Assembly (NCBI GenBank): GCA_032615215.1
Contig: CP128433.1
Coordinates: forward strand, 2,935,501 to 2,999,500
DNA from: Microbulbifer sp. MKSA007
GTDB lineage: Bacteria; Pseudomonadota; Gammaproteobacteria; Pseudomonadales; Cellvibrionaceae
Direction of reading: 5' to 3'
Length of the DNA: 64,000 nt
The translations under genes and the position numbers were made by a program. Of this stretch, positions 1-9,543 are shown piece after piece. The stretch's first letter is position 1, and each line of letters starts with the position of its first letter. The notes below the pieces were generated by a model, which saw nothing but the letters and a program-made list of their open reading frames with translations, had not been told where the DNA came from and ran no database searches.

Positions 1-168
1 ATGCTCGACAGTACTAATTACAAGATAAAAACCCACCCTCCCTCGGAGTTCCAACAGGAATACACCCGTTTTAAATAGTTATGATTTTCCACCTCTAACT
101 CGCCCCCGCATCAAGGTTTCACAGTAGAAATGCGTGCAACGATTGCTTAACCAAGGAAATGCCGCAAT

Positions 169-1419
169 ATGGATATTATTAAACCTAAGAAACGCCCCCT
201 GATTAAGCACCCTTTAATGCTAGGTGGTGCTGCTCTTGCTTTTGTGGCATTTACCAGCACCCTCCTGTTACTTCCTGACAGCGCCTATAAGGTAGAGCGG
301 GAACAGCTGATGTTGGGTACCGTCCAACAGGGAGACCTGCAAGTTGTGGTAGATGGCTACGGTAGGCTGCGTTCAGACAAGCAGACTTTAATTACCGCCC
401 TAACCGCAGCGAATGTTGAAAAAATCATGTTGCGTCCCGGTGCAGAAGTACAAAGTGATAGCATCATTATGCAGCTGAGTAATCCAGAGTTAATGCGCGA
501 CCTGGATGCAGCCGAAACCTCCCTGGAGCAAGAGGAAGCTAATCTGCGCCGGCTTGTTCTGAACAACCAGCGCGATGTTCTCGCGGAGGAAGCCATACTC
601 GCGGAATTGAACTCCAATTACCAAGTGATCAAGTTGCGTCGCGAAGCTGAGGACGAGCTGGTAAAAAGTGGAGTGGTTTCCCAGCTCACCTACCAAACCA
701 CCGTCTTACGCCAGGAACAGATGAAAAAACGTGTGGACCTGCAAAAACAGCGTATCAATCACTTGCGCAAAGTCGCCGTCGAATCAGAGTTAATCCAGCG
801 CGAGCAAATCAACCAAGCCCAAACCCAATTGCAAAGTATCCAGCAACGTACAGACCGACTGACAGTACGCGCCGGCCTGAACGGCATACTGCAACGACTA
901 CCAGTAGAGCTGGGGCAAGGTGTCGATCCCGGGCAAGAGCTGGCGCTGATCGGCAGCGAGACTGATCTTCTCGCTTTGGTTCAAGTACCACAATCCAAAG
1001 CAGAGCAACTGGAGGTTGGCCAGCCCGCTGAAATTGATACCCGCAGAGAAAAGGTCGAAGGTATGGTAACCCGTATTACTCCTGAAGTTCGGGACGGCAA
1101 TATTGAAGTGGAAATTGCTTTTAGCGCGGGCGCGCCAGAGTCTGCCAGGCCACAGCTCAACGTCGATGCCCGGATATTCACTGCCACGATGGAAAATACG
1201 TTGTTCGTCGAGAGACCTATCAATGTGCAGAGGCACAGTGAGGCCAATCTCTTCCTGATTAACGAAAACGGGGAGGAAGCGGCACTCCAGCCCATCAGCT
1301 TCGGCGAGGAGTCAGGTCGATATATCCAGATCACCCAAGGCCTCAATGAAGCGGACCGCATCATCCTCTCGGATATGGCCAATTTTAATGAAGCTGAGCA
1401 TATCCAGATTGTTGACTAA
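169..1419 (+). CDS. HlyD/MacA-type periplasmic adaptor of an ABC exporter
   Basis: Membrane fusion protein that would link an inner-membrane ABC exporter to an outer-membrane channel. The 416-residue product has a short basic N-terminus and one membrane anchor (about residues 18-36). A lipoyl/barrel-sandwich half follows (about 50-100), then a long heptad-rich coiled-coil hairpin (about 105-225, rich in Q, E, L and R), then the second lipoyl half and beta-barrel (about 235-340). The organisation is that of MacA. It is the first gene of a three-gene operon: the ATPase starts 35 bp downstream and the permease overlaps the ATPase. No outer-membrane factor gene is adjacent, so a TolC-like partner would be encoded elsewhere. 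The substrate cannot be read from the sequence. Confidence 0.9.
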   Translation: MDIIKPKKRPLIKHPLMLGGAALAFVAFTSTLLLLPDSAYKVEREQLMLGTVQQGDLQVVVDGYGRLRSDKQTLITALTAANVEKIMLRPGAEVQSDSIIMQLSNPELMRDLDAAETSLEQEEANLRRLVLNNQRDVLAEEAILAELNSNYQVIKLRREAEDELVKSGVVSQLTYQTTVLRQEQMKKRVDLQKQRINHLRKVAVESELIQREQINQAQTQLQSIQQRTDRLTVRAGLNGILQRLPVELGQGVDPGQELALIGSETDLLALVQVPQSKAEQLEVGQPAEIDTRREKVEGMVTRITPEVRDGNIEVEIAFSAGAPESARPQLNVDARIFTATMENTLFVERPINVQRHSEANLFLINENGEEAALQPISFGEESGRYIQITQGLNEADRIILSDMANFNEAEHIQIVD

Positions 1420-1454
1420 AGCCTGAAACCCAAAGCGAGAACAGGGAGTTCGCT

Positions 1455-2171
1455 ATGTCCAAGCCAATCCTCCATATGGCCGGGATCACTAAGGTGTTCA
1501 GCACCGAAGAAATGGAAACTCACGCCCTGCGGGGCGTTGACCTGAGTATTTACCAGGGGGAATTTGTATCTATCTGCGGCCCCTCGGGTTGCGGTAAATC
1601 CACACTTCTCTCGATTCTCGGCCTGCTGGACCTCCCCACCAGCGGCAGCTATCAGATTGAAGGCATTGAAGTCGCTCAATTGTCGCTGAGTGAGGCGGCG
1701 ACTATTCGCAACGAGAAAGTAGGCTTTATCTTCCAGTCCTTTAACCTGATTGACGAACTCTCTGTCTACGACAATATCGCCCTACCCCTGCGATACCGCC
1801 GCAATCCCATTCCCAAGCCTGAAGCCGACAAAAAAGTGAAACACTGCCTGGAGAAGGTGGGAATGAGTCACCGGGCCTCTCACAAACCTAACCAGTTATC
1901 CGGTGGCCAACAGCAGCGAATCGCCATAGCCCGCGCGCTAGTTGGCAATCCATCCCTGCTACTGGTGGACGAGCCCACCGGCAACCTGGATTCCCACAAT
2001 GGCGATGCAGTAATGGAAATGCTGCGGCAACTCAATAATGAAGGTACCACCCTGTGCATGGTGACCCATGACCCTCGCTATGCAGATATGGCCAGCCGTC
2101 AATTGCATCTGCTGGATGGAAAAATCTCAACGCCGCAGCCCATACTAGAGCCCCATGAGATGGCCCTATGA
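1455..2171 (+). CDS. ABC transporter ATP-binding protein, MacB/LolD type
   Basis: Cytoplasmic ATPase that powers the permease encoded next. The 238-residue product shows Walker A GPSGCGKST at residues 42-50, the Q-loop in FIFQSFNLIDELS, the signature LSGGQQQRIAIARAL, Walker [13 protein letters not shown] and the switch histidine in MVTHDP. The length and the NLIDELSVYDNIALPL region are typical of the LolD/MacB/FtsE ATPase group. The stop codon overlaps the start of the permease gene (ATGA), which implies translational coupling. Together with the adaptor upstream this is a MacAB-like system with the ATPase and permease on separate chains. It is distinct from the lolD at 38870-39625. Confidence 0.95.
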   Translation: MSKPILHMAGITKVFSTEEMETHALRGVDLSIYQGEFVSICGPSGCGKSTLLSILGLLDLPTSGSYQIEGIEVAQLSLSEAATIRNEKVGFIFQSFNLIDELSVYDNIALPLRYRRNPIPKPEADKKVKHCLEKVGMSHRASHKPNQLSGGQQQRIAIARALVGNPSLLLVDEPTGNLDSHNGDAVMEMLRQLNNEGTTLCMVTHDPRYADMASRQLHLLDGKISTPQPILEPHEMAL

Positions 2172-4603
2172 TCACCACAAAGGACCTGTCCATTGCCCTC
2201 CAGTCCCTCAATCGGGCGCGGAGCTACGCCACCACTATTATTCTGACCCTGGGTATCACTCTCGGCGCCCTGGTAACGCTGTTTAATCTCAACTACCAAC
2301 TGTTAGCCGCACCCCTACCCTACCCGGACGAAGATCGGCTGTATGTCGTGAATGGTAATCTCTACCAGAACAAGCAGCTGCGGCTGGAAAACAACAGCCA
2401 ATACCCCGCCCTGGTTGAAATCTATAAGAACGATAGTTTCTTCGAGTCCAGCGCCCTGGTGTACTTCTGGGAAGATGTGGTTCGCAATTTATCCGGATCA
2501 CCACGGGTTAATGTTTCCTATGTCTCTCCGGAATATCTCCAGCTGGCTGGAGCACCCCTGGCCCTGGGCAGACAATTCAATGCCGATGAAGGGCTCGACA
2601 GCCGAGTCCCTGTGGCGGTTATCAGCTATCAAACCTGGGAGCAGATGTTCCGGCGCAACCCAAATGTCTTGGAGCAAAGCCTGCAATTTGGGGAGGTGGA
2701 CTTTCGCATTGTCGGCGTCACCGCCAAAGACTTCATTGAACCCCAAATCTATAAGCAGGGCCGACAAACGGCGGTCTGGCTGCCCTGGGACTTTAACGAT
2801 ACACAAGTAGAGCGCAGAAATAATTGGAGAGGCTTCCTGCCTTTCCGCATGCTCACAGGAAAGCTGAAGCCGGGCATTGACCCCGCCAGTGCGGGGCATG
2901 AATTGAGCACATTAATGGATGCCCAATATCAAGCTGCCCTAGCGGGAAGATCCTCTTCGGTAGAAAGGTCCGTTGAATACCGACTCACCCCCTTCGCCAA
3001 TAAAATACTTGGCGACAGCGCCACGCGAACCTTAATGGTAATGGGCGGTACACTGGTGCTTCTGTTAATTGCCTGCGCCAATGTTACCAACCTGATTCTT
3101 TCTCGCGCAGCCAAACAACAACGCAATATGGCGATACAGGTCGCGTTGGGCGCACATAAAAAACATATCTTTTTGGCCCTGCTATGTGAAATCGGCCTAC
3201 TTATGTTAGGGGCTGCATTACTTTCTCTACTTTTAGCCCTGGGATCGACGGAAGTATTAAAGGTGATGGCTACGGAACAAATTCCTCGCATTCAAGAGCT
3301 CACCTTAAACTGGCAGACACTGGTTTTTGCACTGTTGTGTGCCTTACTGCTCGCCCTGTTCTTCTCAGCCATAGTCAGTCGCCAGGTTAATTACCGCGCA
3401 CTGAATCAAATGCTGCAGAGCAGCGGCAAAGGTTCTGGCGTACAGATCTCGCCTCTAATCCGCAAAATCCTCATCAGCAGCCAAGTGGCGATGACCAGTT
3501 TGCTTATCGTCGCCAGCTTGCAGATTTTCCTTCAAGCTAACCGACTGATTAACCAGCCCTTTGGCTTCCCCTTGGACAACGTTCAAGTGATGACTCTGAA
3601 TATCGGCAATCTTAGGAGTGCCCCCACTGCCGAACGAGAGAGTTATCTGAAGGCCATCAGGCAAAGATTGCTGGAGCACCCTAAAGTACAAAATGCCAGC
3701 CTGAGCCTAAACACTCCTATCTCCATCAGCCGGCCACTCTGGACCACATCCCTGAGTCATTATGCCAGCCGACAAAACCCGGTGATGGCCAAGACCACAG
3801 TGGTCGACGAAAACTACCTTTCCATTTTGCGTATGCCTTTGATAGCTGGCCGCCATATCAATGCGGCTGAATTTTCCGATAACAATCGCATGATGCTCGT
3901 CAACGAAACCCTGGCCCAGCAACTGGAGCCGGATGGAGAAGTATTAGGCAATCGCTACTACTGGCGAGGTGACTTGCCCTACCAAGTGGTCGGTGTAGTA
4001 CGCAACGCAAGCCTGCCCGGCAAAAAGGAACCCGCCCGCTTATTTGTGCGCGGTATCAACGTGAGCTATCCCCTACTCGTACTCAGGCATAAGCTTCACC
4101 AACCGCTCAGCACCACAGAGATAAATCGGGAGTTTGCCGAAGTAAACAGGCAGTACAAGGTTTCCGAGCTATTCACCCTGGAGCAGGCGCGAGACCTACT
4201 CCTAAGCAATGACCGGGTCTCAGTTTGGGTAACCACCGCCCTGACATTACTGGCACTCAGCCTCGCTGCCATCGGTATCTTTGGAGTGCTCAGTTACAGT
4301 GTACAACTGCGGCGTACTGAGCTTGGCGTGCGCATGGCAACCGGCGCCCGCCCAGCGACGATTTTCTATCACACCCTGATCGATAGCCTGATTCCCGTCG
4401 TTATCGGTATCGCTGTAGCGACCTTGGTCCTAGTCCCTCTGGCGCTTTGGCTTGAGCAAAGCGAGTTCAGTATTGAAACCAGCCTCTGGGGCTGGCTGCT
4501 ACCACCACTACTTATTATCGGCCTAACCGCCTCGGTGACCCTGCTTTCAGTATGGAAGATAATCAATAAGCCCGCGATTTACGCATTGCAAGGAACAGGA
4601 TAA
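2168..4603 (+). CDS. ABC transporter permease, duplicated MacB_PCD/FtsX type
   Basis: Inner-membrane permease of 811 residues, about twice the length of MacB's membrane half. An N-terminal membrane segment (about 20-42) is followed by a periplasmic core domain beginning APLPYPDEDRLYVV. An FtsX-like set of three membrane helices follows (about 285-405), then a further membrane segment (about 435-455), a second periplasmic domain (about 465-680) and a final FtsX set (about 690-800). The last block carries ELGVRMATGARPATIFYHTL, the usual FtsX coupling region. This two-fold arrangement matches the ADOP/YknZ-like permeases known from family knowledge. It starts within the ATPase stop codon and closes the operon. 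No substrate can be assigned. Confidence 0.9.
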   Translation: MITTKDLSIALQSLNRARSYATTIILTLGITLGALVTLFNLNYQLLAAPLPYPDEDRLYVVNGNLYQNKQLRLENNSQYPALVEIYKNDSFFESSALVYFWEDVVRNLSGSPRVNVSYVSPEYLQLAGAPLALGRQFNADEGLDSRVPVAVISYQTWEQMFRRNPNVLEQSLQFGEVDFRIVGVTAKDFIEPQIYKQGRQTAVWLPWDFNDTQVERRNNWRGFLPFRMLTGKLKPGIDPASAGHELSTLMDAQYQAALAGRSSSVERSVEYRLTPFANKILGDSATRTLMVMGGTLVLLLIACANVTNLILSRAAKQQRNMAIQVALGAHKKHIFLALLCEIGLLMLGAALLSLLLALGSTEVLKVMATEQIPRIQELTLNWQTLVFALLCALLLALFFSAIVSRQVNYRALNQMLQSSGKGSGVQISPLIRKILISSQVAMTSLLIVASLQIFLQANRLINQPFGFPLDNVQVMTLNIGNLRSAPTAERESYLKAIRQRLLEHPKVQNASLSLNTPISISRPLWTTSLSHYASRQNPVMAKTTVVDENYLSILRMPLIAGRHINAAEFSDNNRMMLVNETLAQQLEPDGEVLGNRYYWRGDLPYQVVGVVRNASLPGKKEPARLFVRGINVSYPLLVLRHKLHQPLSTTEINREFAEVNRQYKVSELFTLEQARDLLLSNDRVSVWVTTALTLLALSLAAIGIFGVLSYSVQLRRTELGVRMATGARPATIFYHTLIDSLIPVVIGIAVATLVLVPLALWLEQSEFSIETSLWGWLLPPLLIIGLTASVTLLSVWKIINKPAIYALQGTG

Positions 4604-4680
4604 TTACTTTCCACCTGATAGCCGCTGCTTGAGGTTGCGCGCTCATCGTGCAATCTTTACAGCAAATACAACAATAAGAA

Positions 4681-5601
4681 ATGGAACAGCCAATGCAGCC
4701 TCAGCAGTGGTTATCAAACGGAAAGATTTTTGATTATCAAAACCACCAACTCTTCTATGTCGATAGCAACCCAAGCTGCCGACATAAGCATGTACTGCTT
4801 TTGATTCACGGTTTTCCGACCAGTAGTTATGACTGGCAAAAGGTATGGGCCCAACTGACAGAGCACTATCGCTGTATTGCTATGGATATGCTGGGATTCG
4901 GTTACTCAGACAAACCCAAGCAGCATAACTATAGCATCCACGGGCAAGCTGATTTACATGAAGCTCTTCTGCAACATTTAAACATTAACAAGGTCCACCT
5001 GCTGGCCCATGACTATGGGGATACCGTTGCCCAGGAGTTACTCGCCAGAGCCAATAGCGGTGGTACAACGAGATATGCCTCAGCATGCCTGCTAAACGGA
5101 GGTCTATTTCCAGAAACTCATCAAGCGCGTTTCGTACAAAAACTGCTGCTCTCTCCCGCAGGCTTCCTGGTCAACAAACTGATGAGTTACCGGCAGTTTT
5201 GCCGCAGCTTCAGTGCCATTTTCGGACCAGAGACACAACCAACCAAAAGAGATTTGCGAGACCTGTGGCAAATTCTCCAATATAAGAATGGCAACCGGCT
5301 CCTCTATAAACTAATCAGTTATATGCGCGACAGGCGCCAACATCGTCAGCGCTGGGTCGACGCCCTAAAGCAATACCCCGGCCCCCTATTACTAATCAAT
5401 GGCTCATTAGACCCAGTTTCAGGGAAGCATATGGTGGATCGATTTCGGCAACTGATAGATCGGCCAACGGATATTGTTGAGCTGGGAACGATTGGGCATT
5501 ATCCGCAGTGGGAGGCTCCTGAAAATGTTGGGAATGAATATCTAAAATTCCTAAAAATACACCAGAACAACCCTTTCTTACTTTCTACACTATCGGAGTA
5601 A
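4681..5601 (+). CDS. alpha/beta hydrolase, haloalkane dehalogenase/MEST-like
   Basis: Soluble alpha/beta-fold hydrolase of 306 residues with no signal peptide. The oxyanion strand LLIHGFPTSSYDWQKVW lies at about 40-56. The nucleophile elbow reads HDYGDTVAQELL (about 110-121), so the usual serine is replaced by aspartate, as in haloalkane dehalogenases, epoxide hydrolases and the MEST/PEG1 branch, which it resembles most by eye. A cap region spans about 145-215. The acid is probably in NGSLDPVSG and the general-base histidine in GTIGHYPQWEAPE near the end. It is monocistronic, 77 bp after the exporter operon, with no obvious terminator between. The natural substrate is unknown; dehalogenation is not shown. 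Confidence 0.85.
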   Translation: MEQPMQPQQWLSNGKIFDYQNHQLFYVDSNPSCRHKHVLLLIHGFPTSSYDWQKVWAQLTEHYRCIAMDMLGFGYSDKPKQHNYSIHGQADLHEALLQHLNINKVHLLAHDYGDTVAQELLARANSGGTTRYASACLLNGGLFPETHQARFVQKLLLSPAGFLVNKLMSYRQFCRSFSAIFGPETQPTKRDLRDLWQILQYKNGNRLLYKLISYMRDRRQHRQRWVDALKQYPGPLLLINGSLDPVSGKHMVDRFRQLIDRPTDIVELGTIGHYPQWEAPENVGNEYLKFLKIHQNNPFLLSTLSE

Positions 5602-5738
5602 AGTAAACTACTAGGGTAATGAGAGCTAATCATAGTAGCAATGCCGACACACTAGCCACTAGTAGTAATAACTAAGACTGGAATCTTCCTGTTTTAATTT
5701 AGTAAATCACCCAATTACAGAGCACAAAAGTAGATAGA

Positions 5739-6110
5739 ATGATCGAAAGGATAAACTACCAAGACCTTCCCCAAGCTGCAGGCCCTTATGTACACGCAAC
5801 AAAGCACAACAACACCCTATACATATCTGGCCTTACAGCGTATGAAACCGAAGTACAATCTTCTAGCTTGATTGCTCAGACTACTGAAATACTTTCCCAG
5901 CTTTCAATAATCCTTGATTGCGAGGGACTGGTAAAAAATAATTTAGTCAAACTAACAATCTTTGTTCGCGATATTGGCAGTCTAACATCCATTCGAGAGC
6001 TACTTTTTCAATTTTACGAAGAAAGTTTACCCGCTTGTTCATTGGTGGAAGTTTCAAAACTAATACACCCAGATTTACTAGTAGAAATAGAAGCTATAGC
6101 AGCCCTTTAG
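5739..6110 (+). CDS. Rid/YjgF-family protein lacking the RidA arginine
   Basis: Small trimeric-fold Rid family protein of 123 residues. The N-terminal AAGPYVHATKHNNTLYISG and C-terminal LVEIEAIAAL blocks are characteristic. In RidA the active-site arginine lies in a P-x-R-x-x-x-E-V segment. Here the equivalent segment is LPACSLVEVSKL, with cysteine in that place. By family knowledge, members lacking this arginine do not act as 2-iminopropanoate deaminases, so a RidA assignment is not justified and the function stays open. It is a single gene between the dehalogenase-like hydrolase and a secreted DUF6624-like protein. Confidence 0.85.
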   Translation: MIERINYQDLPQAAGPYVHATKHNNTLYISGLTAYETEVQSSSLIAQTTEILSQLSIILDCEGLVKNNLVKLTIFVRDIGSLTSIRELLFQFYEESLPACSLVEVSKLIHPDLLVEIEAIAAL

Positions 6111-6183
6111 CGATGAAACTTACAAAATTTCACAACATTTATCTTACACTTCACGCACGAAAAGCGAGACCCAACATTTGAGT

Positions 6184-6786
6184 ATGAGACACTTAACGAC
6201 AAAAGCCATTACTATTCTATATTGCATTTCGGCCCAATATTCTATTGCCAGTAATGAAGTAACAATACATAAAATACCAAAGGAGAAGGTTGCACAGGAA
6301 AATAAACTGCTCACTGATTTATTCACCCAAGACCAAAGCGCGCGCATTGCCCCCCACCGTGACATTGACTGGGAATCACTAAATCATGAAGACAAAACCC
6401 GGCGGATAAAAGTCTTAAAAATGCTTGAGAATGGGCATATTAGAACGTCAAAGGACTACTATCATGCAGCACTTATCTTCCAGCATGGTAATAAATCAGA
6501 AGATATAAGACTGGCCCATGCTCTTGCCACTATTGCAGCAACCCTGGCAGAGGATAAGAATAAAGCTAATTGGCTAAAAGCGGCCACTTGGGATCGCTTA
6601 ATGATGAATCTTGGTCGGCCACAGTGGTACGGCACTCAGTTTGTTAAAGATGACTCTGGAAACTGGAGCCTTTATAACATTGATTCTGATATAGTCTCTG
6701 ATCAGCAGCGAATAGATTGGTCCGTTCGTACACTAGAAGAATCAAAGGCCATGGAAAAGTCGCTAAAGAGTAAAAAGAAAAGTTAG
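6184..6786 (+). CDS. secreted DUF6624-like protein
   Basis: Protein of 200 residues with a signal-peptide-like N-terminus (hydrophobic ITILYCISAQYSIAS, about 10-24), so probably periplasmic. The centre has the pattern DYYHAALIFQHG, followed by RLAHALATIAATLA and NLGRPQWYGTQF. This is the motif order I associate with the DUF6624 family from memory. The C-terminus is highly charged (KSLKSKKKS). I prefer the ATG at 6184 to the TTG two codons upstream. No biochemical role is known to me for this family. Confidence 0.65.
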   Translation: MRHLTTKAITILYCISAQYSIASNEVTIHKIPKEKVAQENKLLTDLFTQDQSARIAPHRDIDWESLNHEDKTRRIKVLKMLENGHIRTSKDYYHAALIFQHGNKSEDIRLAHALATIAATLAEDKNKANWLKAATWDRLMMNLGRPQWYGTQFVKDDSGNWSLYNIDSDIVSDQQRIDWSVRTLEESKAMEKSLKSKKKS

Positions 6787-6885
6787 CATTGATAAAGCTT
6801 TACAGAGCCAGCCAGCGGGTATCTGGCTAGTCAGTTCACCACCAATCTCTGGCCAATGCTATCAAACATAGGGAGAGACAACAGT

Positions 6886-7392
6886 ATGATACGAGCAGTT
6901 AAAGCTTCTGACTCTGCTGGGATTGCTAAAATCTACAATTACTATGTGGAGAATACCTGTATCACTTTTGAGGTAGAGCCAGTTTCTGCAGAAATTATCG
7001 CCGACCGAGTCGAAGAATGCTCAAAAAACAATCTTCCCTGGTTAGTTGCTGAGAATGAGGGCCGTTTAATTGGCTATTGTTATGCCAGTAAATGGAAAGG
7101 ACGCTGTGCTTACCAGTATTCGGTGGAGGCTACCGTGTACTTGGACACGAACTATTCCTCTAAAGGCTGGGGCTCGAAGCTCTATAATGAACTGTTTAAA
7201 CAGTTAAGTGAACTCAATGTCCACGCGGTAATCTGCGGTATAGCTCTACCAAATGCAGGCAGCGTAGCACTTCATGAGAAGTTTGGAATGGAAAAAGTTG
7301 CTCATTTCAAAGAGGTCGGCCGAAAATTTAACCAGTGGATAGATGTTGGTTATTGGCAGTGCTTACTCCCCTTAAGAAAGGAGAAAGCATGA
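6886..7392 (+). CDS. GNAT N-acetyltransferase, phosphinothricin acetyltransferase-like
   Basis: GNAT enzyme of 168 residues. The opening MIRAVKASDSAGIAKIYNYY and the ENTCITFE segment are typical of the PAT/Bar (MnaT) branch, which acetylates phosphinothricin-like or methionine-derivative amines. The acetyl-CoA loop region is SVEATVYLDTNYSSKGWGSKLY, and the conserved GIALPNAGSVALHEKFGM follows. The start at 6886 is chosen over an in-frame ATG at 6856 because GGGAGAG lies 8 bp before it and it matches the family N-terminus. Substrate is inferred only from family resemblance. Confidence 0.85.
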   Translation: MIRAVKASDSAGIAKIYNYYVENTCITFEVEPVSAEIIADRVEECSKNNLPWLVAENEGRLIGYCYASKWKGRCAYQYSVEATVYLDTNYSSKGWGSKLYNELFKQLSELNVHAVICGIALPNAGSVALHEKFGMEKVAHFKEVGRKFNQWIDVGYWQCLLPLRKEKA

Positions 7393-7878
7393 AATAAGTA
7401 CTTCATGAAGGAGTACATTTTAAGCAACTTTTATGTACCCACATTAACCCCACTAGGGAATTTTAACCTAAATTTTACCAAATCCTCTCTAATCTAGGGT
7501 CATAACTGCGCGCTTTTGCGCAGCAAGGGCTATTACATTGAGTAGCCGAGACTTTATTGAGGGCACTGATTCCCCCCATTATACCAAAATAAAAGTGGAC
7601 AACTTACTATAGAGAAAGTTGCAGCAATTACTGGATTGCTTTTAATTTAGCTCATATTCCATCAAAAGTTACTGGCCTATATGATCATTACACTTTTCAC
7701 CCCGGAACCCTACCTCATTTAATGTAAGATAAAAGCTAAAACCCAGAAAAGGTACGGTAGCTAAAAACAAACATTCGACCACCATAAAACAATTAAATAT
7801 ATTCGCATAACGGATCCAGGTTAGGGTAAGATCACCAAAAGAGCCAAAAATATAGGTAATTATAATTAAGGGAGTGAT
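7393..7878. other. 486-bp intergenic region without a recognisable gene
   Basis: AT-rich spacer between the acetyltransferase and ybjQ. It holds a weak hairpin (CTGCGC at 7506-7511 pairing with GCGCAG at 7518-7523) without a T-tract, and a GGAG ribosome-binding site just before 7879. I see no convincing ORF, RNA gene or repeat. Confidence 0.5.
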
Positions 7879-8196
7879 ATGATTTTTTCAACTACAGAAA
7901 CAGTACCAGGAAGAGAAATATCGGAGGCACTGGATATCGTTACGGGCAACGTTGTTCAATCAAAACATATCGGCCGTGACTTAATGGCAGGTATAAAGAG
8001 TATTGTCGGTGGAGAGATACGAGGCTATACGGAAATGCTGACCGAAGCGAGAAACAAAGCTTTTCAAAGATTAAGTGACAGTGCCCGGCAAAAAGGCGCT
8101 GATGCCGTGGTAGGAATTCGTTTTACTACAAGTGCAATTATGGATGGCTCCTCAGAAATTCTTGTTTTTGGTACAGCTGTAAAACTAAAAAAATAG
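7879..8196 (+). CDS. YbjQ/UPF0145 family protein
   Basis: Small cytoplasmic protein of 105 residues of the YbjQ (UPF0145) family. Diagnostic segments are MIFSTTETVPGREI at the N-terminus, GGEIRGYTEMLTEAR in the middle and KGADAVVGIRFTTS near the C-terminus. Length is that of the family. Members form pentameric beta-barrel-like rings and are sometimes annotated as heavy-metal binding, but their role is not established. It is monocistronic with a good GGAG ribosome-binding site. It converges on the FAD monooxygenase gene, leaving only 12 bp between the two stop codons. Confidence 0.93.
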   Translation: MIFSTTETVPGREISEALDIVTGNVVQSKHIGRDLMAGIKSIVGGEIRGYTEMLTEARNKAFQRLSDSARQKGADAVVGIRFTTSAIMDGSSEILVFGTAVKLKK

Positions 8197-8208
8197 GTTG
8201 GAATGCCC

Positions 8209-9270
8209 CTAAAGTTCTACCGCAAACTGCCCCAGTTTTCTCCGCACCGCAGGAATAGAACTGGCGGCAGCGATTAACGCTCGAAATTCAAATCTTGCTT
8301 TCAGAGATTGTCCAGTGATCATTTTCCGGCCACGCTCAGTAACCTCAATAACCTTTTTATCTTCTTGGTGGCGCAAATCAGAGTAGCCTAGGAGCTGCCC
8401 CTCAGTGATCCGTTTTGCCAATTCGGCTGCATCAGCTATCCCAAGGTTCATACCACGACCTCCAACCGGAGAGTGGCAATGGGCAGCATCCCCAGCTAGA
8501 TGTATCCTGCCCTTTGTGTAAGTTTCCGCTTGCCGAATTGAGATTTTAAAGGTTCCCTCCCGCCGAACCCTCTTAACATCCACCGCCATCGGAAATGCTT
8601 TAATTGCATTATCACAGCTAGCTACCAGACGGTGTCGGCCTTCTCCCAATGGCACGGCAACAGCGACCACGCCAGATTCCATTTTGACCAAGGTAAACTT
8701 TCTTTTAGGAGGCCAATCCCCTGTATCAACATCCGCGATTGACCACACTTCTTCCAAGTCAAATCCAGGATAACTGATACCTGCAGCTTCACGAACAGTA
8801 CTGCGAATACCATCCGCTCCTACGACCAGGTCAAATTGCTCCTCTTCACCATTATCAAAAAAAGCCACTACCCCACTCTTTTCCTCGGTAAGGGTTTTGA
8901 GTTCTTTCCTATATTCAACTTCGACTCCCATACCAAATAAAACCTGAGCCATGAGAGCTTCAGTTCTGTCTTGAGGAAGTCCAAGAATGGCGGGGAAATA
9001 AGTCCGATCGGAATGAAGGGGGAACTCTAGTGCTAAATGCGTATTTAGGTAAATGCATGCGCTCTGAACAGCGATCCCCTCAGCAATCAACTTTTCAGAA
9101 ACGCCAGAGTGAGAAAGCAACTCAAGGCTGCGAGAAGTAACTCCCACTGCTCGACTAAGGGTTGACGCGCTATCCCGGCGGTCCACAATTCTTGGCAGTA
9201 GCCCTCGCCGAGCAAGCTCGACCGCTGTTGTAAGGCCCGTGGGCCCAGCCCCAACAATCAGTACTTTCAC
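8209..9270 (-). CDS. FAD-dependent aromatic-type monooxygenase (PHBH fold)
   Basis: Group A flavin monooxygenase of 353 residues. The Rossmann dinucleotide fingerprint VGAGPTGLTTAVELARRG is at the N-terminus (about 5-22). The middle DG motif is VGADGIRSTVREAAG (about 148-162), and the second FAD-binding motif is HLAGDAAHCHSPVGGRGMN (about 255-273). These three define the PHBH/UbiH/TetX-like class, which hydroxylates aromatic or polyketide-like substrates with NAD(P)H and O2. It is a single gene on the minus strand. The substrate cannot be inferred from the isolated context. Confidence 0.92.
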   Translation of the reverse strand: MKVLIVGAGPTGLTTAVELARRGLLPRIVDRRDSASTLSRAVGVTSRSLELLSHSGVSEKLIAEGIAVQSACIYLNTHLALEFPLHSDRTYFPAILGLPQDRTEALMAQVLFGMGVEVEYRKELKTLTEEKSGVVAFFDNGEEEQFDLVVGADGIRSTVREAAGISYPGFDLEEVWSIADVDTGDWPPKRKFTLVKMESGVVAVAVPLGEGRHRLVASCDNAIKAFPMAVDVKRVRREGTFKISIRQAETYTKGRIHLAGDAAHCHSPVGGRGMNLGIADAAELAKRITEGQLLGYSDLRHQEDKKVIEVTERGRKMITGQSLKARFEFRALIAAASSIPAVRRKLGQFAVEL

Positions 9271-9543
9271 AGGCTACCTCAAATAACCCCACCTAACAGT
9301 AAGATAGTACATATGAAAGAGTAAGGGTGACTAGCTGGTCTGAGGCTCTTCATAAAAAACCTCGGCCGCTATCTGTGATCTCTTCACAGCAATACCAGTC
9401 ACCGCTTGGTGAGTACGTGCTTAAACTTGCGAAGTCGAAACCTCTAATATCTGGCAACGATCTACAGAAGACTCGTCTTGCCAATAAGTACCCACTGTTA
9501 TATCGATATTTTTTATGTTTCAGCTCTTGGGTATAATTTCTAA

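Noticed and set aside
1..78. Open frame from the window edge to TAG at 76-78 (could be the end of an upstream gene)
   Set aside because: Only 25 codons are visible and they match no family I know; chance cannot be excluded.
6810..6828. AGCCAG/CTGGCT hairpin after the DUF6624-like gene as a terminator
   Set aside because: Six-base stem with no T-tract.
9327..9536. 69-codon frame with GTG start between the FAD monooxygenase gene and the gene at 9544
   Set aside because: No ribosome-binding site, no domain pattern and an ordinary chance length for this spacer.
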